This document shows positions 39,973 to 47,669 of a DNA stretch of 64,000 bases, piece after piece. The notes under the pieces are model-generated. The model searched no databases and was not told the origin of the DNA. It saw only the letters and a program-made list of their open reading frames with translations. Origin of the DNA: Nitrosophilus alvini (GTDB lineage: Bacteria > Campylobacterota > Campylobacteria > Campylobacterales > Nitratiruptoraceae); NCBI RefSeq assembly GCF_015100395.1, contig NZ_AP022847.1:1447501-1511500 (forward strand). Direction: 5' to 3'. Position 1 is the first letter of the stretch. The number at the start of each line of letters is the position of its first letter. The translations under genes and the position numbers were made by a program.

Positions 39973-41006
39973 TTTTCCTCTTTGAAGCAGTATGTAAATG
40001 TTGTTACATTGTCTTTCGAATCTACCTTTATATCGATATTATATTTTTTACATATCATTCTTACAATATCAAGTCCAAGCCCCAGTCCCATACTGTCTTC
40101 CTCTTCTCTATACAGCTGCAGAAATATCTTATGCTTATCCTTTATAGTTTTTCCTCTATTTTGAATATATAAGCCGATTTTGCCATTAATTTTTTTTGTC
40201 CCTATTTTTATTTTTGTATTTTCGTATCCATACTTGATCGCATTTGATATGGTATTGTCTATAACTCTTTGAAGTTCGGCAGGATTGATAAAAACTGAAG
40301 AAACAGTCGAATTAAACTCTGTTTCAAAAGACATGTTTTTTGTTTTCGCTATAACCGAAAAATATTTTATTCTAGATTTTATAAACCCTTCAAGCTCTAC
40401 GGGCTCCGGTTCAAATTTAGATATCTCTTTTTTCAAAGAGTAGTAGATATCTTCATATATCATATGAAGCGACCTGGAGGCTGCTTTAATGCTTTCAAGA
40501 TATTCGGTATCACCATATTCAAGTATCTGCATCTCTACACCCGTATCAATAATACCAAGTGGCGTATAGATCTCATGAAAAGCTTTCTTTATAAGATGGT
40601 TCATGCTTTTGATCATTTCACTTGTTGTCAGATGCGCTTTAACCCGGGCCAAAACTTCCATATGATTGAAAGGTTTACTTATATAATCGACTCCGCCTGT
40701 TTCAAAGGCTTTTACCTTATCTTCGGGACTATTAAGAGCAGAGAGAAAGATAACAGGTATATCTTTAAGTTCTCTGTCTTTTTTCAGTTTTTTGCAAGTT
40801 TCATATCCGTTGATACCTGGCATCATAATATCGAGTAAAATAATATCAGGCTTGATAATAGAAGCTATTTCAAGGGCTTTCTCCCCTGTTGTCGCAATAA
40901 AAAGTTCATATCCTGCCGGCTCCAAAGTCTCTTGTAAAAGTGCAAGATTCTCCGGTGTATCGTCGACAAGAAGAATTTTAGGGCGAAGAATTTCGCTTTG
41001 GGTCAT
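39969..41006 (-). CDS. receiver-histidine kinase fusion
   Basis: 345 aa, soluble. N-terminal receiver domain with D59 (IILLDIMMPGINGY) and KPF, then an unusual dimerisation helix with H144 in AFHEIYTPLGII, then HATPase (DNTISNAIKYGYE, GLGLGLDIVRMI). It sits between the hybrid kinase and the regulator with 4-nt overlaps on each side, so the three proteins likely form one phosphorelay: hybrid kinase to REC-kinase to OmpR-type regulator. The direction of transfer is inferred. Confidence 0.92.
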   Translation of the reverse strand: MTQSEILRPKILLVDDTPENLALLQETLEPAGYELFIATTGEKALEIASIIKPDIILLDIMMPGINGYETCKKLKKDRELKDIPVIFLSALNSPEDKVKAFETGGVDYISKPFNHMEVLARVKAHLTTSEMIKSMNHLIKKAFHEIYTPLGIIDTGVEMQILEYGDTEYLESIKAASRSLHMIYEDIYYSLKKEISKFEPEPVELEGFIKSRIKYFSVIAKTKNMSFETEFNSTVSSVFINPAELQRVIDNTISNAIKYGYENTKIKIGTKKINGKIGLYIQNRGKTIKDKHKIFLQLYREEEDSMGLGLGLDIVRMICKKYNIDIKVDSKDNVTTFTYCFKEEK

Positions 41007-43216
41007 TGACTATCCTTTTTTTCCAACTCTTTAATAATCGCATCAAAATTGAAGTTTTTTAAATAGAAATTCAGCTTCTCTTTTGCGGCCTCATTTTGTA
41101 AGCTTTGGGTTATTTTCTTAAGCTCGGTAATTTGTCCCAGTTTTGCAAGAACAATCATCTGTTTTTTTACACTTTCATCCAATTTTGAAAGATCAGCTTT
41201 CATTTTTGGTTTTTCCGACTCTTTTGGAGTTCTTGCTTTTTCAAATCTCTCTGAAAAAAACTTTATCAATATCTCGTTTACACTTTTTATACTAAAAGGT
41301 TTTATTAAAATCTCGTCAAAAATATCTTCTGTATCTTTTCTGTTTTCAGTAATTTGCGAAGCGGTAATTGCAACAATTTTTACATTATTATCTATCTTTT
41401 TTATTCTTTTTGCAGCTTCTATTCCATCAATTTTCGGCATTCTTACATCCATAAATACTATATCTGGTGAATTTTTTATAAATTTGCTTACAGCCTCTTC
41501 TCCATCCTTGGCAGATATAATACTCACGCCTTCGGGTTCAAGAAAACTTTTCATAACTTTTACGTTTTCTTCAGTATCATCTGCAATCAAAGCTGTAATA
41601 CTACTCCCTTTTTTAACCGATATAGAAGAGTGATGCATAGTCTCTTTTACAACTTTTTTCTTCGTAACTGTCCCACATGGAATCTCAAAATAAAATCTTG
41701 TTCCACGTCCCGGTTTAGATTCCAGTTTGAGTTCTCCTCCTAAAATTTCTATATTGTTCTTTGCTATAGCCAGCCCCAGTCCTGTCCCTCCTCTTTGATA
41801 TCCTTCACTGTGCTGGACAAACGGTTCGAAAATTTTTGCCTGAAGCTCTTTTTCTATACCTATTCCTGTATCTTTTACCTCAAAATAGCATTTACCATTT
41901 TTTCTGATCTTAAATATCAGCTGAACGCTTCCTTTTTCTGTAAACTTGATTGCGTTTCCAACAAGATTCAGCAAAATGTGAAAGAGTTTGCTTTTATCAC
42001 TATGGATAAAAAGATCTTCTTTCGGCATCCCTTTGATACTCCATCGTATATTCTTAGCCGCGGCTCTTACAAGAAATATCTGGTATATACTTTTGAACAT
42101 ATTTGTAAGATTAAACTCGGAGATATTGGGTCTGTTTTTCCCCACTTCTATTCGTGTTATTTCAAGAATATCATTGATAAGATCCAGAAGATGTCCGCTT
42201 GCCACTATTATAGAGCCTATCATCTCTTTCTGTTTTTCGTTAAGCTCCCTATCCTGTGAGAGAATCTGAGCATACCCCAAAATTGCATTAAGAAGAGTTC
42301 TGATCTCATGCGATATATTTGATAAAAATATACTTTTTGCACGGTTGGCCTGTTCGGCCTCTTTTTTTGCCTTTATCGCCTCCAGACGCATTCTTTGCGC
42401 CATTCTTGTCTGCTCAAGAAGTTTCTTCTGATAAAGTTCCCTGTCTGTTACATCTATATCAAAACCCATTAGATGGGGATCAACATCTTTATCAAGACAG
42501 ACGGCCTGTTCGTCAACATAACGTATCTCGCCATTCGGTCTTCTAATCCTGTATGTTATTTTGTAGTCAGAAAAATTTTTGACTGCACGATCAAATATAT
42601 TTTTTACAAACTCTTTATCATTAGGATGTATCAAGCCGGAATCAATAATACTTCTAGGTTTATCTTTTGTTTTATCCAGACCCAGAATATTATACATCTC
42701 ATCACTCCAGTAGTATCTGTTGTCTTTGAAATGTATCTCCCAAACACCGATATGGGCCATCTTCTGAACAAAATCAAAATGTCTTTTTATACTCTCAATA
42801 AAACCTTCGAATTCATTTATACATTCATTTTTGAAAGACTCTTTTATAAGTTCTTTTATATTCTCTTTTTCGTTCTTTATTATCAAAAAAGCGACTCTGT
42901 TATCTCCTGAACCACAAACAGCACCTTCAAACACAACATCAATTTTGGTAGAATTTGCAAGCCTGAGCGATGAATGAAACTCGTAAGTTCCTTTTGTAGA
43001 AAAAATATTTTTTATATGTTCTTTTATTCTATTTTGCTCTTTTTCGCTGAAAAAGGATGTAAAATCTTTTCCAATAACCTCTTCCGGATCATATCCTATA
43101 AGATTTTTTGCCTGATCGTTAAATGCAATTACTTTTCCATTCTTATCGATAGCAAAAACATGCGCGGTAGAATCTTTTAGAAGATTTAAAATCTGTGTTA
43201 TTGATGAAATACTCAT
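41003..43216 (-). CDS. hybrid sensor histidine kinase (PAS-PAS-HK-REC)
   Basis: 737 aa, no transmembrane segment. PAS1 (about 8-125), PAS2 with a PAC-like end (about 150-260, MAHIGVWEIHFKDNRYYWSDEMYNILG), HisKA with H303 in SHEIRTLLNAILGYAQ, HATPase (NLVGNAIKFTE, GGTGLGLAI), receiver with D590 (IVFMDVRMPKIDG) and a helical tail. The H-box has Leu where Pro is usual (RTPLN to RTLLN), which could alter kinase/phosphatase balance. The PAS domains suggest intracellular sensing, possibly of redox state. Confidence 0.93.
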   Translation of the reverse strand: MSISSITQILNLLKDSTAHVFAIDKNGKVIAFNDQAKNLIGYDPEEVIGKDFTSFFSEKEQNRIKEHIKNIFSTKGTYEFHSSLRLANSTKIDVVFEGAVCGSGDNRVAFLIIKNEKENIKELIKESFKNECINEFEGFIESIKRHFDFVQKMAHIGVWEIHFKDNRYYWSDEMYNILGLDKTKDKPRSIIDSGLIHPNDKEFVKNIFDRAVKNFSDYKITYRIRRPNGEIRYVDEQAVCLDKDVDPHLMGFDIDVTDRELYQKKLLEQTRMAQRMRLEAIKAKKEAEQANRAKSIFLSNISHEIRTLLNAILGYAQILSQDRELNEKQKEMIGSIIVASGHLLDLINDILEITRIEVGKNRPNISEFNLTNMFKSIYQIFLVRAAAKNIRWSIKGMPKEDLFIHSDKSKLFHILLNLVGNAIKFTEKGSVQLIFKIRKNGKCYFEVKDTGIGIEKELQAKIFEPFVQHSEGYQRGGTGLGLAIAKNNIEILGGELKLESKPGRGTRFYFEIPCGTVTKKKVVKETMHHSSISVKKGSSITALIADDTEENVKVMKSFLEPEGVSIISAKDGEEAVSKFIKNSPDIVFMDVRMPKIDGIEAAKRIKKIDNNVKIVAITASQITENRKDTEDIFDEILIKPFSIKSVNEILIKFFSERFEKARTPKESEKPKMKADLSKLDESVKKQMIVLAKLGQITELKKITQSLQNEAAKEKLNFYLKNFNFDAIIKELEKKDSQ

Positions 43217-43270
43217 ATTTTAAAAATCTGCCTTCATCTCTTTTGTATTAGAGTATCATTAAACATATTC

Positions 43271-43279
43271 ATTATATCA
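43271..43279 (-). promoter_or_regulatory. possible extended -10 promoter for the hybrid kinase gene
   Basis: The minus strand reads TGATATAAT about 55 nt upstream of the kinase start, an extended -10 without a clear -35. It may provide basal expression in addition to promoter D further upstream. Confidence 0.4.
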
Positions 43280-43304
43280 AAATCAAAATTAAAGTATAAT
43301 TTTG

Positions 43305-43415
43305 CTAAAAATGAGACAAAAAAGAGGATAAAAATTTTAGAATACCCAAAATTCCGCTAAGCGCAATACCGGTAAAAACCGCCATTACACTTATAAGAAA
43401 AATCTCTTCTTTCAT
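43305..43415 (-). CDS. 36-aa putative small membrane protein
   Basis: Short frame of 36 codons starting MKEEIFLISVMAVF and ending LKFLSSFLSHF. The middle is a single hydrophobic helix of about 22 residues (IFLISVMAVFTGIALSGILGI). The ATG at 43415 has an AAAGGA site at a good distance; another ATG two codons upstream is too close to it. It is the first ORF after operator-promoter D and precedes the kinase/regulator operon on the same strand. Not recognised; it could be a signalling peptide acting on a kinase, or part of the matrix system. Short length leaves doubt. Confidence 0.55.
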   Translation of the reverse strand: MKEEIFLISVMAVFTGIALSGILGILKFLSSFLSHF

Positions 43416-43429
43416 TATCATTTCCTTTC

Positions 43430-43447
43430 GGCGGCCCAAAGGCCGCC
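43430..43447 (-). other. GC-rich hairpin in the leader of the 36-aa ORF
   Basis: Perfect stem GGCGGCC - CAAA - GGCCGCC in an otherwise A/T-rich leader, ending a few bases before the ribosome-binding site of the 36-aa ORF. It is not followed by U residues, so a leader stabiliser or translational control element is more likely than a terminator. Confidence 0.55.
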
Positions 43448-43480
43448 TTTGGGCTACGAATAAACTACAACTCACTTTAA

Positions 43481-43515
43481 ATTATAAAAAAGAAGATTGC
43501 AAAAAAATTGCAGAA
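43481..43515 (-). promoter_or_regulatory. operator-promoter D: tandem 11-bp boxes, -10 TATAAT
   Basis: On the plus strand AGATTGCAAAA (43494-43504) and AAATTGCAGAA (43505-43515). On the minus strand they lie 7 bp upstream of a perfect TATAAT (43481-43486). It is directed away from upp toward the 36-aa ORF and the kinase/regulator operon, which suggests positive autoregulation if the encoded regulator binds here. Confidence 0.8.
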
Positions 43516-43517
43516 TT

Positions 43518-44144
43518 TTATAGCGTATTGTAGGCTCTGTCGCCGGCATCTCCTATACCGGGAATGATATATTTTTTGTCATTTAGTCTTTCATCAATCT
43601 GAGCGATATATATTTCTACATCAGGATGGGCACTGACAACTCTGGAAAGCCCCTCTTTTACACCTACTATATTGAAACTAATCACTCTATCAGGCCCTTT
43701 TTTTTTGACTACATCTATTGCATATTCAAGTGTACCTCCTGTCGCCACCATAGGATCGAGGATTACTGCTGTTTTGCCACTTATATCCGGTACTCTGTCA
43801 TAATAAAGCTTACTTTCAAAAGTTTTCTCATCTCTTTTTAAAGCTAAAAATCCCGCTTTTGCATTTGGAAGTATCTCTATTATACCGTCAAGCATAGGAA
43901 GAGCAGCTCTGAGTATTGGAATAAAAACATAATCCTCTTCCAATAAAAACTCGAACTCATTTTCACCCTGCCAGGTTTTTATTCTTTTTGAAACCATTTT
44001 TTCATTTTTGAATGCTTCAAACATCAAAATCTTGGTAATCGCTCCTATATATTTTCTAAAGAGGTTACTCTGTATATCCACATCTCTTATACTGTTTACT
44101 AGATTTTTTAAAAGCGAGTGTTTCACCTCAATTACGTTTTTCAT
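43518..44144 (-). CDS. upp: uracil phosphoribosyltransferase
   Basis: Salvages uracil to UMP with PRPP. From the ATG at 44144 (AGGAG site, N-terminus MKNVIEVKHSLLKNL) it is 208 aa, the family's normal length; the frame extends 38 residues further upstream, but that part is hydrophobic and not conserved-looking. PRPP loop LDPMVATGGT and C-terminal PGIGDAGDRAYNT are present. Confidence 0.96.
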   Translation of the reverse strand: MKNVIEVKHSLLKNLVNSIRDVDIQSNLFRKYIGAITKILMFEAFKNEKMVSKRIKTWQGENEFEFLLEEDYVFIPILRAALPMLDGIIEILPNAKAGFLALKRDEKTFESKLYYDRVPDISGKTAVILDPMVATGGTLEYAIDVVKKKGPDRVISFNIVGVKEGLSRVVSAHPDVEIYIAQIDERLNDKKYIIPGIGDAGDRAYNTL

Positions 44145-44224
44145 AAAATCTCCTTCTCTCTGTTTTAAATAACTTTCAAACCAATATATGATAACATTTC
44201 CTATATTAAGTACAGGAGTGAGAA

Positions 44225-44632
44225 ATGAAAAGAGAAAGAAAAGCAAAATTATTAGCAAAAACAGCCATTTGTGCTATTTTGGGGGCATCGGTTTTCACCA
44301 ATACAACATACGCATCCCTGATATCCACACAGTCTGTAGTCCTCGAACAGACACAGCAAAAAGTCGATAAAAGAGCAGAAGTTTTAAAATTTATGCAAAG
44401 AGAAGATGTTGTCAAAAAATTTGAAAGCCTCGGTGTAAATATAGAAGATGCGAAAAAAAGAGTTTCTGTCCTCAGTGACGAAGAGGTAGAAAAACTTTAC
44501 AAAAATATAGAAACTCTTCCGGCAGGCGGAAATTCGGTCATAGGAGCTTTGATACTGGTTTTCGTCATACTTCTAATAACAGATATTCTGGGATATACCA
44601 AAGTCTTTACATTTACACGCACTATTCAATAA
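44225..44632 (+). CDS. PA2779-family membrane protein
   Basis: 135 aa: signal-peptide-like or membrane N-terminus (about 8-30), a helical middle with QREDVVKKFESLGVNIEDAKKRVSVLSDEEVEKL, and a C-terminal transmembrane helix (about 102-120, GALILVFVILLITDILG). This matches the small PA2779-type proteins that sit next to PA2778-type peptidases. Function unknown. It is 5 nt upstream of the peptidase gene. Confidence 0.82.
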   Translation: MKRERKAKLLAKTAICAILGASVFTNTTYASLISTQSVVLEQTQQKVDKRAEVLKFMQREDVVKKFESLGVNIEDAKKRVSVLSDEEVEKLYKNIETLPAGGNSVIGALILVFVILLITDILGYTKVFTFTRTIQ

Positions 44633-44637
44633 TTTTT

Positions 44638-45579
44638 ATGAAGCATCTGCTTAAAACAGCTCTCTTTGCAATATTGCTGTTTGCTGTTTCGGGATGTTCT
44701 CTCAAAAAGGCGCAAATTCCGGAAAAACCATCCGGATGCAGCGTCCATATACTGCAAAATATTCCTTACTATCCGCAGAAAGATTATTTTTGCGGACCAT
44801 CTTCTTTGATGATGGTTATGAAATATAACGAAATAGAAAAAAATATCAAAGCGCCTTCCTTCGAAGAGATAAAAAGAGCCGTTTACACTCCGGCAAAAAA
44901 AGGGGCATTCAGAACAGAGATGGTATCGGCTGCAAGAAGATACGGTTACATCTCTTTTGCACAGAAACTGTCACTAAAAGAGATAATAAAAGAGATAGAT
45001 TCAAATTACCCCGTAATCGTCTTTCTAAATCTTGGGCCATCCTTCTATCCTGTATGGCACTATGCAGTTGTGATAGGATATGACTGCAAAAAAGGTGTTT
45101 TGATACTTCGTTCAAGAAAAAAAAGAGAGGTTATCGGCTTCAATACTTTTCAAAAGCTTCATGAAAGAGGAGAAAACTGGTCTTTGATAGTGGTAAGTCA
45201 GGGGGAAATACCGGCAAATGCAACTGCAAAAACATATCTCAAAAGCGTTCTTCTGCTTGAAAACGCAGGATTTGAAAAAGAAGCGAACATCTCTTACAAA
45301 AAAGCGTATGAAAAATGGCCCAAAGATTTTGAAACGGCATTTGCATACGCAAACAGCTGCTACAATCTGGCACTGTATGAAAAAGCAAAAAAATTATATC
45401 TGAAAATTTTGAAAACATATCCCCAAAAAGCAGTGGTCTGGAATAATCTTGCAATGACTTATCTAAAAACCAAAGAGTATAACAAGGCTTTGGAAGCAGC
45501 GAAAAAAGCTGTAAATATAGGAGGTAAATTTAAAAAGGTTTACATAAAAACTCTTGAAGAGATAAAAAGCAGTTACTGA
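44638..45579 (+). CDS. PA2778-family C39-like lipoprotein with TPR repeats
   Basis: 313 aa. Lipobox AVSGC (C20), then a C39-like domain with Q47, C52 (YPQKDYFCGPSSLMMVM) and H141 (VWHYAVVIGYD), then the linker SQGEIPANATAKTYL and about three TPR-like helical repeats to the end. The position of the usual third catalytic residue reads LRSRKKREV, so the Asp/Asn is not evident. Role unknown; envelope peptidase or peptide-binding protein. It is the second C39 domain within 20 kb but has no tandem-box promoter. Confidence 0.85.
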   Translation: MKHLLKTALFAILLFAVSGCSLKKAQIPEKPSGCSVHILQNIPYYPQKDYFCGPSSLMMVMKYNEIEKNIKAPSFEEIKRAVYTPAKKGAFRTEMVSAARRYGYISFAQKLSLKEIIKEIDSNYPVIVFLNLGPSFYPVWHYAVVIGYDCKKGVLILRSRKKREVIGFNTFQKLHERGENWSLIVVSQGEIPANATAKTYLKSVLLLENAGFEKEANISYKKAYEKWPKDFETAFAYANSCYNLALYEKAKKLYLKILKTYPQKAVVWNNLAMTYLKTKEYNKALEAAKKAVNIGGKFKKVYIKTLEEIKSSY

Positions 45580-45582
45580 TAT

Positions 45583-45957
45583 TGGTGGACCTGGCGGGAA
45601 TCGAACCCGCGTCCAGAAACAACCGACGGCAGGCTTCTACGTGCGTAGCAGCGTTGAATATTCTCGGCTTTTTGCAGCTCAACGCCCAAAGCTGACAAAA
45701 AGCCCAGTCCTTTGTGTCGACACAGAGTCGGACGGCTCTGTGTCCAAGCTGCTTATTTTATGACACCGTAAAACCACGGACTAAGCAGCCAATCCGTGTA
45801 CGGCGGACCAAATATAAGTTAAACTTACGCAGCTACAGCGTAAGCTGGTCTATAATCTGTATTGTTTGCGTCTATTTGTTTGAGGAGTTTTTACGGCGTT
45901 CCTCAAGCCGACACGCAACCTGCAGCCGACTGCTCCTGTCGAAGCCAGGTCAGGCCC
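45583..45957 (-). ncRNA. ssrA: tmRNA
   Basis: The minus strand starts GGGCCTGACCTGGCTTCGAC and ends GGTTCGATTCCCGCCAGGTCCACCA; GGGCCTG pairs with CAGGTCC as acceptor stem, and CCA is encoded. The tag reading frame is GCA AAC AAT ACA ... GCT GCG TAA, giving ANNTDYRPAYAVAA, close to the ANNxxxxPAYAxAA tags of this phylum. About 375 nt. It begins 11 nt after the trpA stop, and its 3' end is 3 nt from the convergent lipoprotein gene, leaving little room for a terminator. Confidence 0.96.
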
Positions 45958-45967
45958 ATAGCTTTAC

Positions 45968-46708
45968 CTAAGAGTTGATACTCTCTTTTATCTCTTTGGC
46001 AAGTGCATTTATTTTATTGATTTTTTCACTGCTTGTCAAGTCGTCTCTTAAAAGAACCTTAACAAAGGCACTTCCGACGATCACTCCGTCAACCCCTCTG
46101 GACTTCTCTTTTGCCGTTTTTTCATTTACACCGAAACCTATATAAAGAGGGGTATCGGTAGTCTGCCTGACCCATTCTATCAAAGAGGCGAGATCTTCAC
46201 TTTTGCCTGCTCCCGTTATACCTGTATAAGCCACCATATAGATAAACTTTTTGGAATCTTTCAAAATAGTCCTTACCCGCTCTTCAGAGTCAGTAGGCGC
46301 TACAAAATCTATAAGAGCGATATCGTTTTTATCAAATAGCGGACGATATGTTATAGCTTCCTCAAACGGTAGATCAGGAATTATAAATCCGCTCACGCCC
46401 ATTCTTTTGGCTTCATCTATGAAATATTCAACACCTTTATGGTAAAACGGGTTGAAATATCCCATCCACAGGGTATCTATCTCTTTTGCTATTTTCTCTG
46501 AAATATAGAGTGTATCCGAAACTCTGAATCCCTTTTTGAGTGCTCTTACATTTGCTTCTTCTATAACAGGACCGTCTGCTACCGGGTCTGAAAAGGGGAT
46601 ACCCAACTCTATGCTGTCTGCTCCGGCCTCTTTCAATGAGAGTGCCAAATCTACGGTAAATTCTCTATCCGGATAGGCTGAAGTGATATACGCTACCAAC
46701 TTTTTCAA
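45968..46708 (-). CDS. trpA: tryptophan synthase alpha chain
   Basis: Cleaves indole-3-glycerol phosphate. 246 aa with the family signature LELGIPFSDPVADGPVIEEAN (catalytic Glu and Asp visible as SIELGIPFSDP and IDFVAPTDS regions) and the phosphate loop YIGFGVNEK, VDGVIVGSAFV. No trpB next to it; the other trp genes lie elsewhere. Confidence 0.96.
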   Translation of the reverse strand: MKKLVAYITSAYPDREFTVDLALSLKEAGADSIELGIPFSDPVADGPVIEEANVRALKKGFRVSDTLYISEKIAKEIDTLWMGYFNPFYHKGVEYFIDEAKRMGVSGFIIPDLPFEEAITYRPLFDKNDIALIDFVAPTDSEERVRTILKDSKKFIYMVAYTGITGAGKSEDLASLIEWVRQTTDTPLYIGFGVNEKTAKEKSRGVDGVIVGSAFVKVLLRDDLTSSEKINKINALAKEIKESINS

Positions 46709-46868
46709 AAAAGTTCCTTAAATTTTTAATAGTCAATCAATCGGCAAAAGGCCAAAAATAGAACTTTTCAACCTCTTTGCCCCTTTTCTCGTTCGCTTTT
46801 ATAATTGTAATTATACCGTTTTTTTGATAAAATGAATCTGCTTCTAAATATCTTTTTCTGGGGATTTT

Positions 46869-47660
46869 ATGAATAAAAAACATACTGTCGCATCTATAAA
46901 AGCATCCAAAAACAAAACTGTTTTATCAATGATAACGGCTTATGATGCGCTTTTTGCAAAACTTTTCGATCCCATTGTGGATATGATACTTGTAGGCGAC
47001 AGCCTCAATATGACCTTTTACGGAAAAAATGACACTCTATCAGCTACTCTTGAGCAGATGATATATCACACTCAGGCAGTTTGCAACGGTGCCAAAAACA
47101 GCTTTATCATATGCGATATGCCCTTCGGAACTTATACAACAAAAGAAGAGGCACTGGAAAACTGCATAAAAGTATATAAAGAGACTACAGCAGATGCGGT
47201 CAAGATAGAAGGAGGGGCCGAAAAAGCGGAAATTATAAAACATTTGACCGATAACGCCATTGCCGTTATGGGCCATATAGGACTTATGCCGCAATATGTA
47301 AGATTTGAAGGCGGCTATAAAGTAAAAGGGAAAGAGGAAAAAGAGATAGAAAAACTTATATGCGATGCCAAAGCCGTTGAAGATGCCGGAGCATTTTGCC
47401 TTGTCATAGAAGGGGTTAAACCAGTAGCGGCACAGGAGGTGGCAAAATCGCTGCATATTCCGGTCATCGGTATAGGAGCAGGAGCGGGTGTAGACGGACA
47501 GGTGCTTGTCTGGTCGGATATGCTCGGATTTTTCGAAGATTTCAAGCCAAAATTCGTAAAACGCTATCTAAACGGAGCCGAACTTGTAAAAAATGCGGTC
47601 AAAAAATATGACGAAGAGGTAAAATCCGGCTCTTTTCCAAATTCTGAGCACAGCTATTAA
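46869..47660 (+). CDS. panB: 3-methyl-2-oxobutanoate hydroxymethyltransferase
   Basis: First committed step of pantothenate synthesis. 263 aa with MITAYDALFAKLFD, ILVGDSLNMTFYG (metal-binding Asp), VKIEGGAE, GHIGLMPQ and IPVIGIGAGAGVDGQVLVWSDMLGF, all typical. 9 nt upstream of ruvB. Confidence 0.97.
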   Translation: MNKKHTVASIKASKNKTVLSMITAYDALFAKLFDPIVDMILVGDSLNMTFYGKNDTLSATLEQMIYHTQAVCNGAKNSFIICDMPFGTYTTKEEALENCIKVYKETTADAVKIEGGAEKAEIIKHLTDNAIAVMGHIGLMPQYVRFEGGYKVKGKEEKEIEKLICDAKAVEDAGAFCLVIEGVKPVAAQEVAKSLHIPVIGIGAGAGVDGQVLVWSDMLGFFEDFKPKFVKRYLNGAELVKNAVKKYDEEVKSGSFPNSEHSY

Positions 47661-47669
47661 GAGAGAGTC

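Noticed and set aside
44160-44224. Tandem-box operator upstream of the PA2779/PA2778 pair
   Set aside because: I looked for the TTGCA direct repeats there and found none.
44145-44258. N-terminal extension of upp
   Set aside because: The downstream ATG gives the standard 208-aa enzyme with an AGGAG site; the hydrophobic extension is not part of the family.
25813-45579. Mobile element or genomic island borders
   Set aside because: No integrase, transposase, tRNA attachment duplication or terminal repeats could be seen around the accessory region.
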